Counted from the stretch's first letter, positions 18,648-29,000 are shown. The stretch: 64,000 nt of DNA from Methanosarcina sp. ERenArc_MAG2 (GCA_023955635.1 JAMXHR010000001.1:1-64000); one strand, 5' to 3'. The notes: a model not told the origin generated them from the sequence alone. Program-made: numbers and translations.

Positions 18648-19841
18648 TTATTCCGAAGAAATAGGGATAAAATTAAGGCCTTTACCGAATTCGAAAAGGA
18701 TCATGTAGGGGCTGGCAGTGACTGAAAAAGGATACCCAATTGCCCTAAAAACATTTGAATAATAGTTTGTAAGGTATTCACAGACTTTTTTATCAGAAAA
18801 ATCATGAATAAGTTTCACATATTCCCTACCATTTTCAGTGCAAATTTCAATATCACTTCCTATACCATCAGTCAGGTAAAATTCTTTGAAAATCAAAATA
18901 TGCTCGGCAAGAGTGAAAGCCTCCGGATGTTTACCCACATTCAATTCAAAATCTCTTATAATGTCAGTTACGGATGGGAGATTTCCGGAAACAAAAGCCT
19001 CAAAAATCTTTCTGTTTATGCTCAGACGCTGGTAATTTTGCTGTCTGTATATATTGATAAGGTTTTTCCAGAACTGCGGTTTTCTCTGAATTTCCCGGAA
19101 AGTGCCTTCCATTGACCCGAAGTGTTCTTCAAGCCCTTTAGGAACTTTTTGATAATCAAGAAATTCGAACCGCTTAAAGTAGACTTTTGTTATGTTTGAC
19201 CTGCAGAATAATCCCTGAACATCCAGTTTCATCTGTTTTGCCAGGTAAAGGGCCAGACTATGAGCCATTATTTCCCTGAAGCAGGGATTACCGTTTGAGA
19301 GAGTAAGGTTTGCAATTTCGGGATCTGGATCCTGACTGCACTCTGCATCAACATTAATTTTCCAGCCCATTTTCTCATTGAGCGCATTTATATAACTGAC
19401 GACATCAGGAACTCTTTTAACTTTATAAGGGTTTATTATTTCATACACAATCGCTTCATCGATCAATAGTCCGGAAGTGTTTTTAATAAGCCATTCAAGT
19501 AGGGTGTGGTGAACAAGTAAAAATTCTTCTTCTTCGATTAACTTATTTTGAAACTCTGCATGTTGTGAAGCTTTACTTGAATCATTTTCTCCATTTTTAT
19601 CCGTGTTCCCAGCAAGATCCAGAAAGGCAATTTCGATAGCATCTCTTATTGCTGCACTTAAGTTTCCGTTATTTTTTTCCAGGAAGGGCTTTAATTTATC
19701 CACATAGCACTGGTCAATAGAGATATTTTTTCGGACTATCAAGCGGATCCCTCTCCTGCCTTTTTGAAACATAAGCAGCTCAAATTTTTTTATATACACA
19801 CATTTACATTTTCGTAAACCACGTACTAGATTGGTTCTCAT
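18648..19841 (-). CDS. Hypothetical protein with N-terminal ribbon-helix-helix-like segment
   Basis: 397 aa from 19841; alternative start MFQKGRRG at 19772. After a basic N-terminus, IRLIVRKNISIDQCYVDKL-K-PFLEKNNGNLSAAIRDAIEIAF resembles a MetJ/Arc-type DNA-binding segment (strand followed by two helices). The remaining about 300 residues are mixed alpha/beta with no recognised domain. They contain an acidic linker (QNKLIEEEEFLLVHHTLLEWL) and end with SPYMILFEFGKGLNFIPI. It may be a regulator with a large sensor domain; that is inference from the N-terminus. Monocistronic, facing a 1.4-kb gap. Confidence 0.65.
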   Translation of the reverse strand: MRTNLVRGLRKCKCVYIKKFELLMFQKGRRGIRLIVRKNISIDQCYVDKLKPFLEKNNGNLSAAIRDAIEIAFLDLAGNTDKNGENDSSKASQHAEFQNKLIEEEEFLLVHHTLLEWLIKNTSGLLIDEAIVYEIINPYKVKRVPDVVSYINALNEKMGWKINVDAECSQDPDPEIANLTLSNGNPCFREIMAHSLALYLAKQMKLDVQGLFCRSNITKVYFKRFEFLDYQKVPKGLEEHFGSMEGTFREIQRKPQFWKNLINIYRQQNYQRLSINRKIFEAFVSGNLPSVTDIIRDFELNVGKHPEAFTLAEHILIFKEFYLTDGIGSDIEICTENGREYVKLIHDFSDKKVCEYLTNYYSNVFRAIGYPFSVTASPYMILFEFGKGLNFIPISSE

Positions 19842-20658
19842 ACTTATTAATTTTTTGCTAAAAGTGCGAGCAAAAAAACGCTTATTAAAGGGAAGTAAGT
19901 ATGAAGCCTAAAAAGAAAAAACAATAGCATTCGGGTAGACATTAAATGTGGAGATGAGACGTCAGGAACTCCTAATTCGATGATAATATAATAAAAATTT
20001 ACCTTATGTAGATAAATTTAGAGGCAAACATCTTCAGGGGAATATTCGAATTGCCGGAAATGCCTGTTAAAATGCTCCTGCAAAATCGAAGATGATAAGA
20101 TTTGATAAGGTTCGGACCTCGAACATGTAGCCTGCTGCCCGGAACAGTTTTGAAAAAAGCTCAACCAATTTGAGAACACCCTTTTCCTCGGAAAATCGAT
20201 GTGTGATTTTTCACATTCATCTCCCGCCTTTGTTAGCCCTTTAAATATCGCTTGCAAGCTGGGTGGCTGAAATTAGTCTTGCAGATGAGGTTTTGCCATT
20301 TCCAGTAAAATCCCTTATTTTCCAATAATATTTGACAATACAGTTTATTTTGCAGAAAAATTTGTTTAAAATGAGTTAAAAGCAATTTAATGCAATATTA
20401 GGCCGATAATTCTAAATAAGGGGATTTTTAGTCGTTTAATAGTGAGAAAAACTACGTTTGAATTTTAAATATATAACAAATATTTATATTTTTATGTGAT
20501 TTGTATATATAACTCATACAAAATGCTAATTTTTTAATCATATATGATATTAATTGAGTTCTCTCAGCCAGATTCCGTATTTGGCGGCATTTAGCAGTGC
20601 AATTTTAGAGGCTTTAGATGTAATTTTTTGGCAAAATAAGTAGTTGTAATCCATTGCA
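19842..20658. other. Long AT-rich non-coding region
   Basis: No supported gene. A 79-codon minus-strand open frame at 20018-20257 has an odd composition and no recognisable motif. TATA-like tracts are frequent (20470-20540). The region resembles decayed mobile-element debris, consistent with the MITE-like element immediately to its right. Confidence 0.45.
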
Positions 20659-20829
20659 TCGGTTAAGGAATTTTCTTGCCTGAAAGCTATCGATTTTGCA
20701 CCTTAATCTTAATTAAACTTTGACCTTTTTACATGAAATCGATATCTTGCTCCAACCCACAATGTGTTTAAATTTATAATAACTGTTGTATAAATGGAGG
20801 CAATTTATCATGACTCCTCACTTAACCGA
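20659..20829. mobile_element. 171-bp MITE-like repeat, copy A
   Basis: Bounded by TCGGTTAAG (20659-20667) and its complement CTTAACCGA (20821-20829). It is homologous over its whole length to 55710-55881 (copy B), including the right end CTCACTTAACCGAAGACGCATG. It has no coding capacity apart from a spurious 9-codon frame starting at ATG 20810. Likely the ends of a lost IS or a MITE. Confidence 0.65.
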
Positions 20830-21191
20830 AGACGCATGAAATAGAATTTATAATCAAAAAAATCACAAAACCGATTAGTTGTGACTATGTACAATTTCCA
20901 CTTCAGAACTTTTCAATACTAATATTTTTAGAACATATTATCAAAAATACAATCAAAATCGATGAAATGAAGACTTTCCTTATGAATTTTTAAGGAAAAA
21001 TTGTAAACGAATGAGAATTGTCATTCGGAACTACAACAAATAGGAACTACTGAATGACTGAAAAAGCTTTTAAAGTATGAAAAGAGAGTTGGCTGGAAAA
21101 ATTTGAAATGGGATATCAAAAAAATCAAAAAGGTAAAAAGCCGGGCTTTAAAAACCCGGTATCAGTTTTTACTGATTTCTCAATTTATTTT
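20830..21191. other. Non-coding spacer with a GC-rich hairpin
   Basis: Contains one clear inverted repeat, CCGGGCTTTAAAAACCCGG at about 21141-21159, which could act as a terminator from the right-hand side or as a small structured RNA. Nothing else is recognised. Confidence 0.4.
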
Positions 21192-21282
21192 GATTCATTC
21201 AATTCTTATTGATTCATTCAACTCTTATTGATTCATTCAATTCTTATTGATTCATTCAATTCTTATTGATTCATTTAATTTT
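21192..21282. repeat. 19-bp tandem repeat downstream of alaS
   Basis: Four copies of GATTCATTCAATTCTTATT (the second has one T-to-C change) and a partial fifth. The array ends 11 bp before the alaS stop codon, so it lies in the 3' end of the alaS transcript. Confidence 0.9.
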
Positions 21283-21293
21283 TCAGGCTCTCC

Positions 21294-24069
21294 TCATACT
21301 TCCTTGCAGGTTTCTTTCACGAGCTCAAGCCCGTGGGCAAGAGCATCCTGAATTCTTGTGGGATCAGTTCCACCGCCCATAGCAAAGGCAGGCTTTCCGC
21401 CTCCGCCTCCACTTACAATTTTCGACATCTCGCGGACAAGGTTGCCGGCGTTGATTCCACAGTTTATGGCTTTTTGTCCGGCAGACGCTACGATCTTAAC
21501 TCCTTCAGCATCGCTTGCAATAAGAGCTACCACTTCTTCATGTTTCAGGAATTCAGTGGCGATTTTCTGGAGTTCAAGGGAATCAGCCTCAGGAATGAAT
21601 TCGGCAATAACCTTAAGGCCCGCAAGCTCAAAAGCATCTTCCAGCAGCCTGTAAACCCTGGAACGGGCAAGCTCCTCCTTGAGTTTTTCGTTTTCTTTTT
21701 TAAGGTCTTTCCATTCTCCGAAGAAACGCTCAACGCTTGTTGGAAGTTGTTCGGGAGGTACGCTCAGGGTCTTTGCGGAATCGGTCAGGAGCGAATCTAT
21801 CTTTTGCATGGCACGTACGGCTGCAACACCGGCTGCAAACTCAATTCTTTCCACACCATCCTGGATCCTCTCGGCCTTCAGGATTTTGATAGGACCGATA
21901 ATCCCTGTACTGACACAGTGAGTACCTGCGCAGGCTTCAACATCGTCTCCTACCTTTACAATCCTGATTTTTTCTCCGGGGGTACTCCACCCTGATAAAG
22001 TCCAAAGCCATATTCCTGCTCAGCTTCAGTCCTTGGCATCCATTCTGTAATAACACGCTTGTTTTCCATGACCGTGCGGTTTGCCAGAAGCTCAATTTGC
22101 CTAATTTCTTCAGGAGATATATGTTTGTAATGCGAGAGGTCAAGCCTCGAATGGTCCTCAAACTTCTGGGCACCGGCCTGCCAGATGTGTTTTCCGAGAA
22201 CTTTCCTGGCTGCATCGTTTACTATATGGGTTGCCGTGTGGTGCCTGGCAAGGGCCATCCTGCGCCTTTCATCCACTTTACCTGTGACAATGTCACCTTT
22301 GCTGATCTCAAGGTCCCCATCCGGATTATCCACTATGTGTACTATTACGCCGTCGTAAACCTGGACGTCCACTACCCTGTACACCGCATACCCGGCAGTG
22401 ATTGTTCCCATATCTGCAGGCTGCCCTCCGCCTTCAGCGTAAAAAAGGTGTTATCCAGCACTATGTGGTTGTCAAAGACGTCCAGCGCAACAGCCTCGAA
22501 TTCCAGGCGAGTGGGTTCGTCATAAAAGCTGCGCTTTGTTTTGGGGAGATACTTAAGCCGGTCTGCAAACGGGACCACTTCTGTTTCCTTTTCTTCGGCC
22601 TTATTATGCAGTTCACCAATAATTGAATAGAAGTTGTCAGGGAATTCTACGTCCACTCCGATTTCGGCTGCTACTTCTTTTGCCATCTCGGGAGGGATTC
22701 CGTGGGAATCATAAAGTTCAGTTAACTGAGATAAAGGAATCTTTTCTCCGGTTTTCTTGAAATGAGATGCTGATTTCTGGATGATCCTGCGGCCTCTCTC
22801 CATTGTATTACGGAATTTCTCTTCTTCAGACTCCAGGATGTCCTGTATGACCTGGAAATTTTCCCTGAACTCGGGATACTCTGGCATATTATTTATATGC
22901 ATATCCACAATCTCGGAAAGCGGGGTCCTGATACCAAGGTCGCCCATCATGCGTAAAGTCCGCCTGAGTACAAGCCTGGCAAGGTATCCTGCCTTGACAT
23001 TCGAAGGAATGATCCCGTCTCCCAGCATGAAAGTCAAACAGCGTGTGTGGTCAGTAATTGCATAGACCTTTTCTACGGGTTCCATTATAGCCGAGAGTTT
23101 ATCCACGGTCATTCCGATGCTTGAAGCAACCTTTTTCCTCAGTTCCATAAGGTTTGCTTGTTCACTGACATCCATAAACCCTGCAAGCCTCGCGTTCTGG
23201 GCCAGGATATTTGCATACTCGGAGTTATCCAGTTCATGCTCAAGCCCTGCAAGCCCCATGAGTTCGTTCACTATGCCAGGGAAAAGTGCGTCATAAATTG
23301 TAGGGGAGCCCTTTGAAGCCCATGCAAAACGTTCGAGCCCGTATCCCGTATCCACGATGTAGTTATCCATCTTCGAATAAGTCTCACCCTTGACAAGGAT
23401 ATCGCCTTTTTTGTCGGTTTTCAGGTCCATGAAAACAAGGGTAGCAAGCTCAAGCCCATTCACAAGAACTTCAACACAGGGTCCGGCATTTCCTCCGCCT
23501 GCCCAGGGTTCTTCCTTGTAACTTACGGCAAAGGGATCTAGCTTAAGTGAGTTCAGGAGCTCGTCACAGAGTTCCAGAGTATGTTCCTTCCAGTAAATTT
23601 CGTGATCCTTTTTATTAAAGGCATGATGTGCCATCATCTCAAAGGTTGTAAGATGGCGTCCGCTCCTGCCCACCGAGTCCAGGTCGTTCAGGCGAATGCA
23701 GGGCTGGGAAATCGTGAGGGGATTTGCAGGTGGGGGAACCTGCCCTGAGGTTACGAAAGGCTGGAAATCTGCAATGGATGCAATGGTAAGATAAAGGTCA
23801 TCCCTCCAGCGGGCAACTACAGGATAACGATCAATCCTTGTATGCCCCCTTTCCTCAAAAAAGGAGAGGTAATACTCACGCATCTGGGATATATCAAATT
23901 CCCTGGAAAATACCGGGCTTCCTATAAAGGAATAAGGATCGCAGGGCGCATCTCCGCATGTCTTTCGATCAAGGTCACGTGTCCAGAAGAACTTGCCACA
24001 TGTCTGACACTGCTTCCGGACAAATCCATTGTTTTTGAAAAATTCAAGTTGATATTCATCTTCAAGCAT
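21294..24069 (-). CDS. alaS: Alanyl-tRNA synthetase, archaeal type, two frameshifts
   Basis: About 925 aa after correction. Charges tRNA-Ala and edits mischarged Ser/Gly. The start at 24069 (MLEDEYQLEFFKNNGFVRKQC) has a GGAG ribosome-binding site; the frame stays open upstream to 24123. Domains in order: archaeal N-terminal extension with the zinc-type CQTCGKFFW; class II catalytic core (RWRDDLYLTIASIADFQPFVTSGQ); editing domain with HHTATH and a C-x3-H site (CAGTHC) seen after correction; C-terminal oligomerisation/C-Ala region rich in Gly (SGGGGGKPAFAMGGG). One base is missing in the A6 run at 22441-22446 and one in the G5 run at 21978-21982 (plus strand). Correcting both gives one frame of normal length, so these are undercalls. 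Confidence 0.93.
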
Positions 24070-24561
24070 AACAATCTCTCCGGAGGGTGGGGTTTTGCTC
24101 TGCCCTAATTTATTTGAAAACAAAAGGAGAAATACCCCGACTCAACCGTTTCAAGGAACTTCCAGTCACTTTAAATGTATATACGATTTGGATCCATTAC
24201 GATAATTGGATCCATTACGACAATTGAATTCATTTACGATAATTTTGAGTAAAGTATGGGGAAATTAACCTGAAATAGTGAAATATCCGCAAATTTTGTG
24301 CGAATAAATTTTTGTAGCTCTATGCTTCTTTTACAATATGATAACTTACACAACATTAACGAAATATATAATAATGTTGTATTAAAGCAGAACCTGTAAT
24401 TATGGGTCTTAACTTATTACAGGTATTCTACAGAAAAACCTTATTCCTCATTTTAAAAGACAGGAAGTTACTTTTATTGAATAAAAGGCAGGCTTCTTAT
24501 TCGAAAAATTTGCTGAAAAATCGGAACCAGGGGAAAAGATCGCTCCTGCGCCCTGAATTTC
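24070..24561. other. Intergenic region upstream of alaS
   Basis: Contains the alaS promoter region and two imperfect repeats of GGATCCATTACGATAATT (around 24190-24250). A 66-codon plus-strand frame at 24402-24602 overlaps the CRM-domain gene and has no coding signature. No RNA gene is seen. Confidence 0.45.
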
Positions 24562-24822
24562 TTATCTGTACAGAACTACTGTCCTTCCGCGTACCTCTAT
24601 AAGTGTAGATCTTGTGGCGTCTGCAATTTCTTCCGCGATAGCCTTTAAGTCTTTCCCTTCTTCAGCACTTTTCAGTACCCTTACCTTTACAAGCCTGTTA
24701 GCTTTTATTTGTTTATTCAATTCTTCGATGAGAGTGTCTGTTACCCCATTCTTCCCGATATTAAGAATAGGGGAAATCTGGTTTGCTTCGGATTTCAACC
24801 GGTATAATTTTTCTTTCTCCAT
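24562..24822 (-). CDS. CRM-domain (YhbY-like) RNA-binding protein
   Basis: 86 aa from ATG 24822, with GAGGAAGGG as ribosome-binding site; an in-frame ATG at 24837 is the alternative. The CRM/YhbY fold is a small RNA-binding domain associated with ribosome assembly and, in plants, intron splicing. The signature GKNGVTDTLIEELNKQIKANRLVKVRVL is followed by IAEEIADATRSTLIEVRGRTVVLYR, with the conserved G-R-VLYR ending. Length is normal for stand-alone archaeal members. Monocistronic. Confidence 0.9.
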   Translation of the reverse strand: MEKEKLYRLKSEANQISPILNIGKNGVTDTLIEELNKQIKANRLVKVRVLKSAEEGKDLKAIAEEIADATRSTLIEVRGRTVVLYR

Positions 24823-24837
24823 TGCCCTTCCTCGCAT

Positions 24838-25331
24838 TGATATTTATATAACTCATGTTGCCAATCATGAAATAACCATATTATTCTAATAGTATTCCAT
24901 GTTATAATTATAGAATATTACTATTATTATAATCGATAATGAGAAATTTGCAGCTAATAATAAAAGAACTGTCTCCTCCTGGAAGCTCTTTACCATTGAA
25001 CCAGGTTTCTCCTTTTCTCATCAGCATCTATATCAACGTTTCCTAGTAAACCGAAAGGCAATCAGTTAGTTTTCTTTTGCAAGTTTCACATTATTTCTTT
25101 TTACTCATCTGTTCTTGCCAGTTTATTCAGCAAATTAAATAATGGTTCTATCAGGGATTCTACGTGTAGGTTCACTAAATTATGGCTGTTTGCCCAATTT
25201 AATAAGGAGCAGAACTAATTTTTCAAATAATTTCGACACCTTTATTAGCAGTTTGTCACTCATTAAGGGTTATAAAAAACGGAATCAGTGAACTAACCTC
25301 CGTTCCATAAGTTCAGGACGACGACTGCAAA
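24838..25331. other. Divergent spacer with an inverted repeat
   Basis: AATAGTATTC (24888-24897) and GAATATTACTATT (24913-24925) form an imperfect palindrome near the 5' side of the CRM gene. The rest is AT-rich with no gene. The right half carries the promoter of the regulator gene at 25332. Confidence 0.4.
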
Positions 25332-26123
25332 ATGAATCCCGGCTTGCTTGACCTTATCTTGTTTTCAGAGAAGAGAAAAGATTTTCTTCTGCTCCTGAAA
25401 GAAGGCCCGAGAAATATCGAAGAGATACTTGAGAAACTTCAGGTGCCCAGGACAGCTCTTCTTCCCCAGATAAAGAAACTGAAAGAAGAGGACCTGGTAA
25501 TACATGAAGACGGAGTGTACCGGCTCAGCATGATAGGAGAAACCATTGTAGAGAAAATGCAGCCTCTCCTTGACACTCTGGCAGTTTTTGAGAAAAATGA
25601 AGATTTTTGGGCAAATAGAAAACTCGCTTCTATTCCCCCTTACCTCATAAAAAGAATCGGGAATCTTGGAGATTACCGCCTCATAGAACCGGACCGCAGC
25701 TATACTTTTGATCTGAACCCTGAGTTTGTAAAACATCTTTCGAATTCAAGCTGCATCCATATGTTTTTTTCTTATTTTCACCCTCAGTTTCCGGCTCTGT
25801 TTCTCAGCCTTGCCAGAAAGGGCATAAAAATTTCCCTTATCATGAGTCAAGCTGTATACTTACGACTTGTAGATGATTTCAGAAAAGAAGGAAAAGAATT
25901 CCTCCAAATGGAAAATGCAAGTCTTTTTATCCTGGAAAATAACAAAATAGAAATACCTGCGGTTATTGCTTCCACTGACAGGATAATGACTCTAGGACTG
26001 TTCAACGAAAACGACAGATTTGATAACCAGTATATAATAAGTTTCGAACATGGGGCAATAAAATGGGGAGAAGAGCTTTTCAAATATTACAGGGACATGT
26101 GCAGGGAAATAAAATCTGAATAA
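25332..26123 (+). CDS. Methanogen winged-helix regulator (ArsR-like with DUF1724/FilR1-type domain)
   Basis: 263 aa. An N-terminal winged helix (residues 15-75; EGPRNIEEILEKLQVPRTALLPQIKKLKEEDLVIHEDGVYRLS) is followed by a C-terminal domain of about 180 aa found in methanogen regulators such as the Msr methyltransferase regulators and FilR1. No metal-binding Cys are present in the DNA-binding part. Family members control methanogenic methyltransferase genes or filament formation; the target here is unknown. It lies about 250 bp upstream of feoB but separate from the iron operators, so control of feoB is only possible. Confidence 0.8.
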   Translation: MNPGLLDLILFSEKRKDFLLLLKEGPRNIEEILEKLQVPRTALLPQIKKLKEEDLVIHEDGVYRLSMIGETIVEKMQPLLDTLAVFEKNEDFWANRKLASIPPYLIKRIGNLGDYRLIEPDRSYTFDLNPEFVKHLSNSSCIHMFFSYFHPQFPALFLSLARKGIKISLIMSQAVYLRLVDDFRKEGKEFLQMENASLFILENNKIEIPAVIASTDRIMTLGLFNENDRFDNQYIISFEHGAIKWGEELFKYYRDMCREIKSE

Positions 26124-26332
26124 ATGACCATGTAAACTCTGGATGCAAAGCAGGAGAATTTGCAGCTCTTTTTATAGAAATGCATTAATTTACGGATGGC
26201 GGAACTCATTGAAAGCAAATCATTGACCCTTAAATATGATTTAAAGGTTTTTTTGATTTATAATACTTCTTTTAAATAATCGAATTTTCAGACCTAATTT
26301 TGAGAGCGATCTATCTGCATTAGCCTTAAATA

Positions 26333-26346
26333 TTAGGTATACCTAA
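26333..26346. promoter_or_regulatory. Palindromic operator 1 (DtxR/MntR-type box)
   Basis: Perfect 14-bp palindrome TTAGGTATACCTAA, matching the half-site TTAGG/CCTAA used by DtxR-family metalloregulators. It lies 50 bp upstream of the feoB start. Confidence 0.75.
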
Positions 26347-26365
26347 ATGCGACTAAATCAAAAAA

Positions 26366-26379
26366 TTAGGCATGCCTAA
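26366..26379. promoter_or_regulatory. Palindromic operator 2 (DtxR/MntR-type box)
   Basis: Perfect palindrome TTAGGCATGCCTAA, 33 bp (about three helical turns) from operator 1. The ATG inside it (26372) opens the feoB frame, but since it lies within the operator the ATG at 26396 is the more likely start. Confidence 0.75.
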
Positions 26380-26395
26380 AAATGGGAGTCGACGT

Positions 26396-28591
26396 ATGAA
26401 ATTGCCACTTAGCTGTCCTGAAGGGAAATGTTGTCGCGGAAAAAAGGGATGTACTCCAGGAAAAGGTCTTCCTAAAGTCATACTTATCGGAAGCCCCAAT
26501 GTTGGAAAAAGCAGCCTTTTTAATGCCCTCTCAGGAAGCTATACATTAGTTTCCAATTATCCGGGGACCTCAGTAGAAATTAGCCGTGGAAAAGGAAGGA
26601 TCGGAGAAAGAGAATATGAAATCATTGACACACCGGGAATGTATTCCTTGCTCCCTGTAAGTGAAGAAGAAAGAGTCTCTCAGCTCCTGCTCTTTAATGA
26701 AAAACCTTTAGTTTACCTCCATGTAGTGGATGCCCGAAACCTCAAGCGAATGCTCTCCTTCACCTTACAGCTTCATGAGGCCGGGCTTCCTCTAATCCTT
26801 GTCCTGAACATGATGGACGAGGCTAAAGAAAGAGGAATAAAAATAGACATAGATGAACTCAGCAGATCCCTGGGAATTCCGGTTGTCGGAACCATTTCAA
26901 GTGAAGGAAAAGGGATAGAGGAACTTAAAGTTACAATTTCGGAATTTATCCCCGGGGATAATACGCAAAGAATCGATCACGGAACCGAAATTGAACCATA
27001 CCTTACAGAAATTGAAATTTTGCTGGAATCTGTAGAAGAAGCCGGAATCTCAAAAAGAGCTCTTTCACTTCTGCTGCTCCAGGGCGACACGACGGCCCTT
27101 GAATATGTGCTTAACGCTGACAAAGCATCCTGGAATAAGAACGAAGGCAGCAAAAAAAACTACGAAGAAATCCGAAAGCTTACAGAAGCTGCCTCAAAAA
27201 CAACTGAAGTTCCTTTTTCCTATCTGCTAACCCTGAAGCGCCAGGAGCGTGTAAACGGCATAGTAGAACGGGTAATGGAGATGCCTGATAGGAGAGAAAC
27301 AAATAGTGAAGAAACAGGGATAATAAGGGCACAGGAAAACACTGGAAAAAAAGAAGATTATACCTGCGTTTTGCAGGAGAAAACAAAATCTGAAAAACAA
27401 AGAGAAAAAGCAGGAAAGAGAGAAGAAAGAAAAACGCAAACAAGAAATATCGAGTTTTCCGATAAAATAGACAGTATTCTAGTCCACCCTGTGCTTGGGA
27501 TACCTGTGCTGTTTCTGGTCCTGTACTTCGGGCTTTACCTTTTCGTGGGTGTCTTTGCAGCCGGGACCCTTGTTGATTTTTTGGAAAACACGATCTTCGG
27601 AGGATACATAAATCCCCTGGTAACTGCAAAATTCATATCCCTTGTACCATACCCGGCTTTGCAGGACCTTTTTGTGGGAGAATATGGGGTATTTACCCAG
27701 GCCGTAACATATGCAATTGCCCTTATTCTTCCGATTGTAGGAGCCTTTTTCCTTGTGTTCTCTATTATAGAGGATACTGGATATCTTCCAAGATTGAGCC
27801 TGCTCCTTGATGGTATGTTCAAAAAAATAGGGCTCAGTGGAAGGGCAGTAATCCCTATGGTGCTTGGATTTGGTTGTTCTACTATGGCTACAATGGTCAC
27901 CCGAACCCTTGAAACAAAAAGGGAAAGACTTATTGCAAGTATCCTGCTGGCTCTTGCAATTCCCTGTTCGGCACAGTTAGGTGTCATTCTATCAATTCTT
28001 TCTGGAAGCCCGAAGGGACTGCTTGTCTGGTCGTGCGTAGTAGGGCTTGAGTTTGTCTTGATAGGTTACCTGGCTTCCAAAGTCCTGCCAGGGGAAGCTC
28101 CGACATTCATACTTGAAATGCCCCCTCTCAGGAGGCCTAGACTTTCGAACATACTAGCGAAAACCTACTCAAGGATGCACTGGTATTTCCTGGAAGTCCT
28201 GCCTCTGTTCGTCGTGGCAAGTATTATAATCTGGATAGGTAGACTCACAGGCATTTTTGCCCTTGCCCTGAAAATAATGGAATATCCTACAGTATGGATA
28301 GGCCTGCCTCCTGATGCAGCTGAAATTTTCCTCTTCGGCTTCTTCAGGAGAGACTTCGGGGCAGCGGGCCTTTACGGAATGAATGATTCCGAGCTACTAA
28401 CAGGCGTGCAACTTGTAGTTGCAGCAGTCACTCTGACCCTCTTTATGCCCTGCATAGCCCAGTTCATGATGACAATAAAGGAAAGAGGTTTAAAAACAGC
28501 CCTTTTAATCTCAGGCTTTGTTTTCCCGTTTGCGTTTCTTACAGGCTTTGTTGTAAATAACCTGCTAAAATTGCTGGGGGTGAGCCTGTGA
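26396..28591 (+). CDS. feoB: Ferrous iron transport protein B
   Basis: 731 aa from ATG 26396, with GGGAG 7 bp upstream. Imports Fe(II) across the membrane. After a short Cys-rich N-terminus (CPEGKCCRGKKGC), the G domain shows G1 GSPNVGKSS, G3 DTPGMYSL and G4 NMMD. A long linker (about residues 285-360), very rich in Lys/Glu, precedes two Gate-type membrane domains with GCSTMATMVTRTL and the AQFMM segment. The linker is longer than in most bacterial FeoB. Start of an operon with a zinc-ribbon gene and feoA, controlled by two palindromic operators. Confidence 0.93.
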   Translation: MKLPLSCPEGKCCRGKKGCTPGKGLPKVILIGSPNVGKSSLFNALSGSYTLVSNYPGTSVEISRGKGRIGEREYEIIDTPGMYSLLPVSEEERVSQLLLFNEKPLVYLHVVDARNLKRMLSFTLQLHEAGLPLILVLNMMDEAKERGIKIDIDELSRSLGIPVVGTISSEGKGIEELKVTISEFIPGDNTQRIDHGTEIEPYLTEIEILLESVEEAGISKRALSLLLLQGDTTALEYVLNADKASWNKNEGSKKNYEEIRKLTEAASKTTEVPFSYLLTLKRQERVNGIVERVMEMPDRRETNSEETGIIRAQENTGKKEDYTCVLQEKTKSEKQREKAGKREERKTQTRNIEFSDKIDSILVHPVLGIPVLFLVLYFGLYLFVGVFAAGTLVDFLENTIFGGYINPLVTAKFISLVPYPALQDLFVGEYGVFTQAVTYAIALILPIVGAFFLVFSIIEDTGYLPRLSLLLDGMFKKIGLSGRAVIPMVLGFGCSTMATMVTRTLETKRERLIASILLALAIPCSAQLGVILSILSGSPKGLLVWSCVVGLEFVLIGYLASKVLPGEAPTFILEMPPLRRPRLSNILAKTYSRMHWYFLEVLPLFVVASIIIWIGRLTGIFALALKIMEYPTVWIGLPPDAAEIFLFGFFRRDFGAAGLYGMNDSELLTGVQLVVAAVTLTLFMPCIAQFMMTIKERGLKTALLISGFVFPFAFLTGFVVNNLLKLLGVSL

Positions 28592-28755
28592 AATGTCCCC
28601 TGTGCGGAAATGAATTTGAAAAAGCTGACGAAATGAAATGTACCGGCTGTGGAAAACTGAACAACTGCAACAAACAATGTTGTCCTAACTGCGGCTATGA
28701 ACTTGTAAAAGAAGCAAAGATAATACAATCCATAAGGAAGTTCTTCAAATGTTAA
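28588..28755 (+). CDS. Small zinc-ribbon protein of the feo operon
   Basis: 55 aa starting at GTG 28588, which overlaps the feoB stop (GTGA). It has four Cys pairs or knuckles: CPLCG, CTGCG, CNKQCC and CPNCG, sufficient for two metal sites. The 3' end overlaps feoA by 7 bp, so all three are coupled. Small Cys-rich proteins (FeoC-like or zinc-ribbon) next to FeoB are known; a role in metal sensing or FeoB stability is inference. Confidence 0.75.
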   Translation: MKCPLCGNEFEKADEMKCTGCGKLNNCNKQCCPNCGYELVKEAKIIQSIRKFFKC

Positions 28756-29000
28756 TCGAAAACTCACAAATACCCCTGCAAACTACAACTCTCTCCTCAA
28801 TGGAGCCTAAAAAGACCGGAAAGATATCCCACCTTGAAACAAAGGACCCGGGAATTCTACAAAAACTAATAGCGATGGGCATCCTGCCAGGTATGACTGT
28901 TACTCTGCTAAGAAGGTCCCCGTCCTACCTCTTTGAAATGGACCAGACGAGATATGCTGTGGACAGGGAAATAGCAAATCACATTTATGTTAAGTACTGA
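28749..29000 (+). CDS. feoA: FeoA-domain protein
   Basis: 83 aa SH3-like protein that assists FeoB. The core HLETKDPGILQKLIAMGILPGMTVTLLRRSPS contains the family's LxxMGI-PG motif, and FEMDQTRYAVDREIANHIYV forms the last strands. The start at 28749 overlaps the upstream zinc-ribbon gene. The operon ends here; a palindromic GC-rich sequence at 29031-29058 may serve as terminator. Confidence 0.9.
   Translation: MLIENSQIPLQTTTLSSMEPKKTGKISHLETKDPGILQKLIAMGILPGMTVTLLRRSPSYLFEMDQTRYAVDREIANHIYVKY

Noticed and set aside
20018..20257. 79-codon minus-strand frame
   Set aside because: No motif, no start context, odd composition, in a debris-rich gap.
21192..21282. CRISPR array at the alaS 3' side
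   Set aside because: Contiguous 19-bp units without unique spacers.
24402..24602. 66-codon plus-strand frame
   Set aside because: Overlaps the CRM-domain gene on the other strand and shows no coding signs.
26372..26395. Upstream ATG for feoB at 26372
   Set aside because: It lies inside the second operator palindrome and lacks a ribosome-binding site, while ATG 26396 has GGGAG at the right distance.
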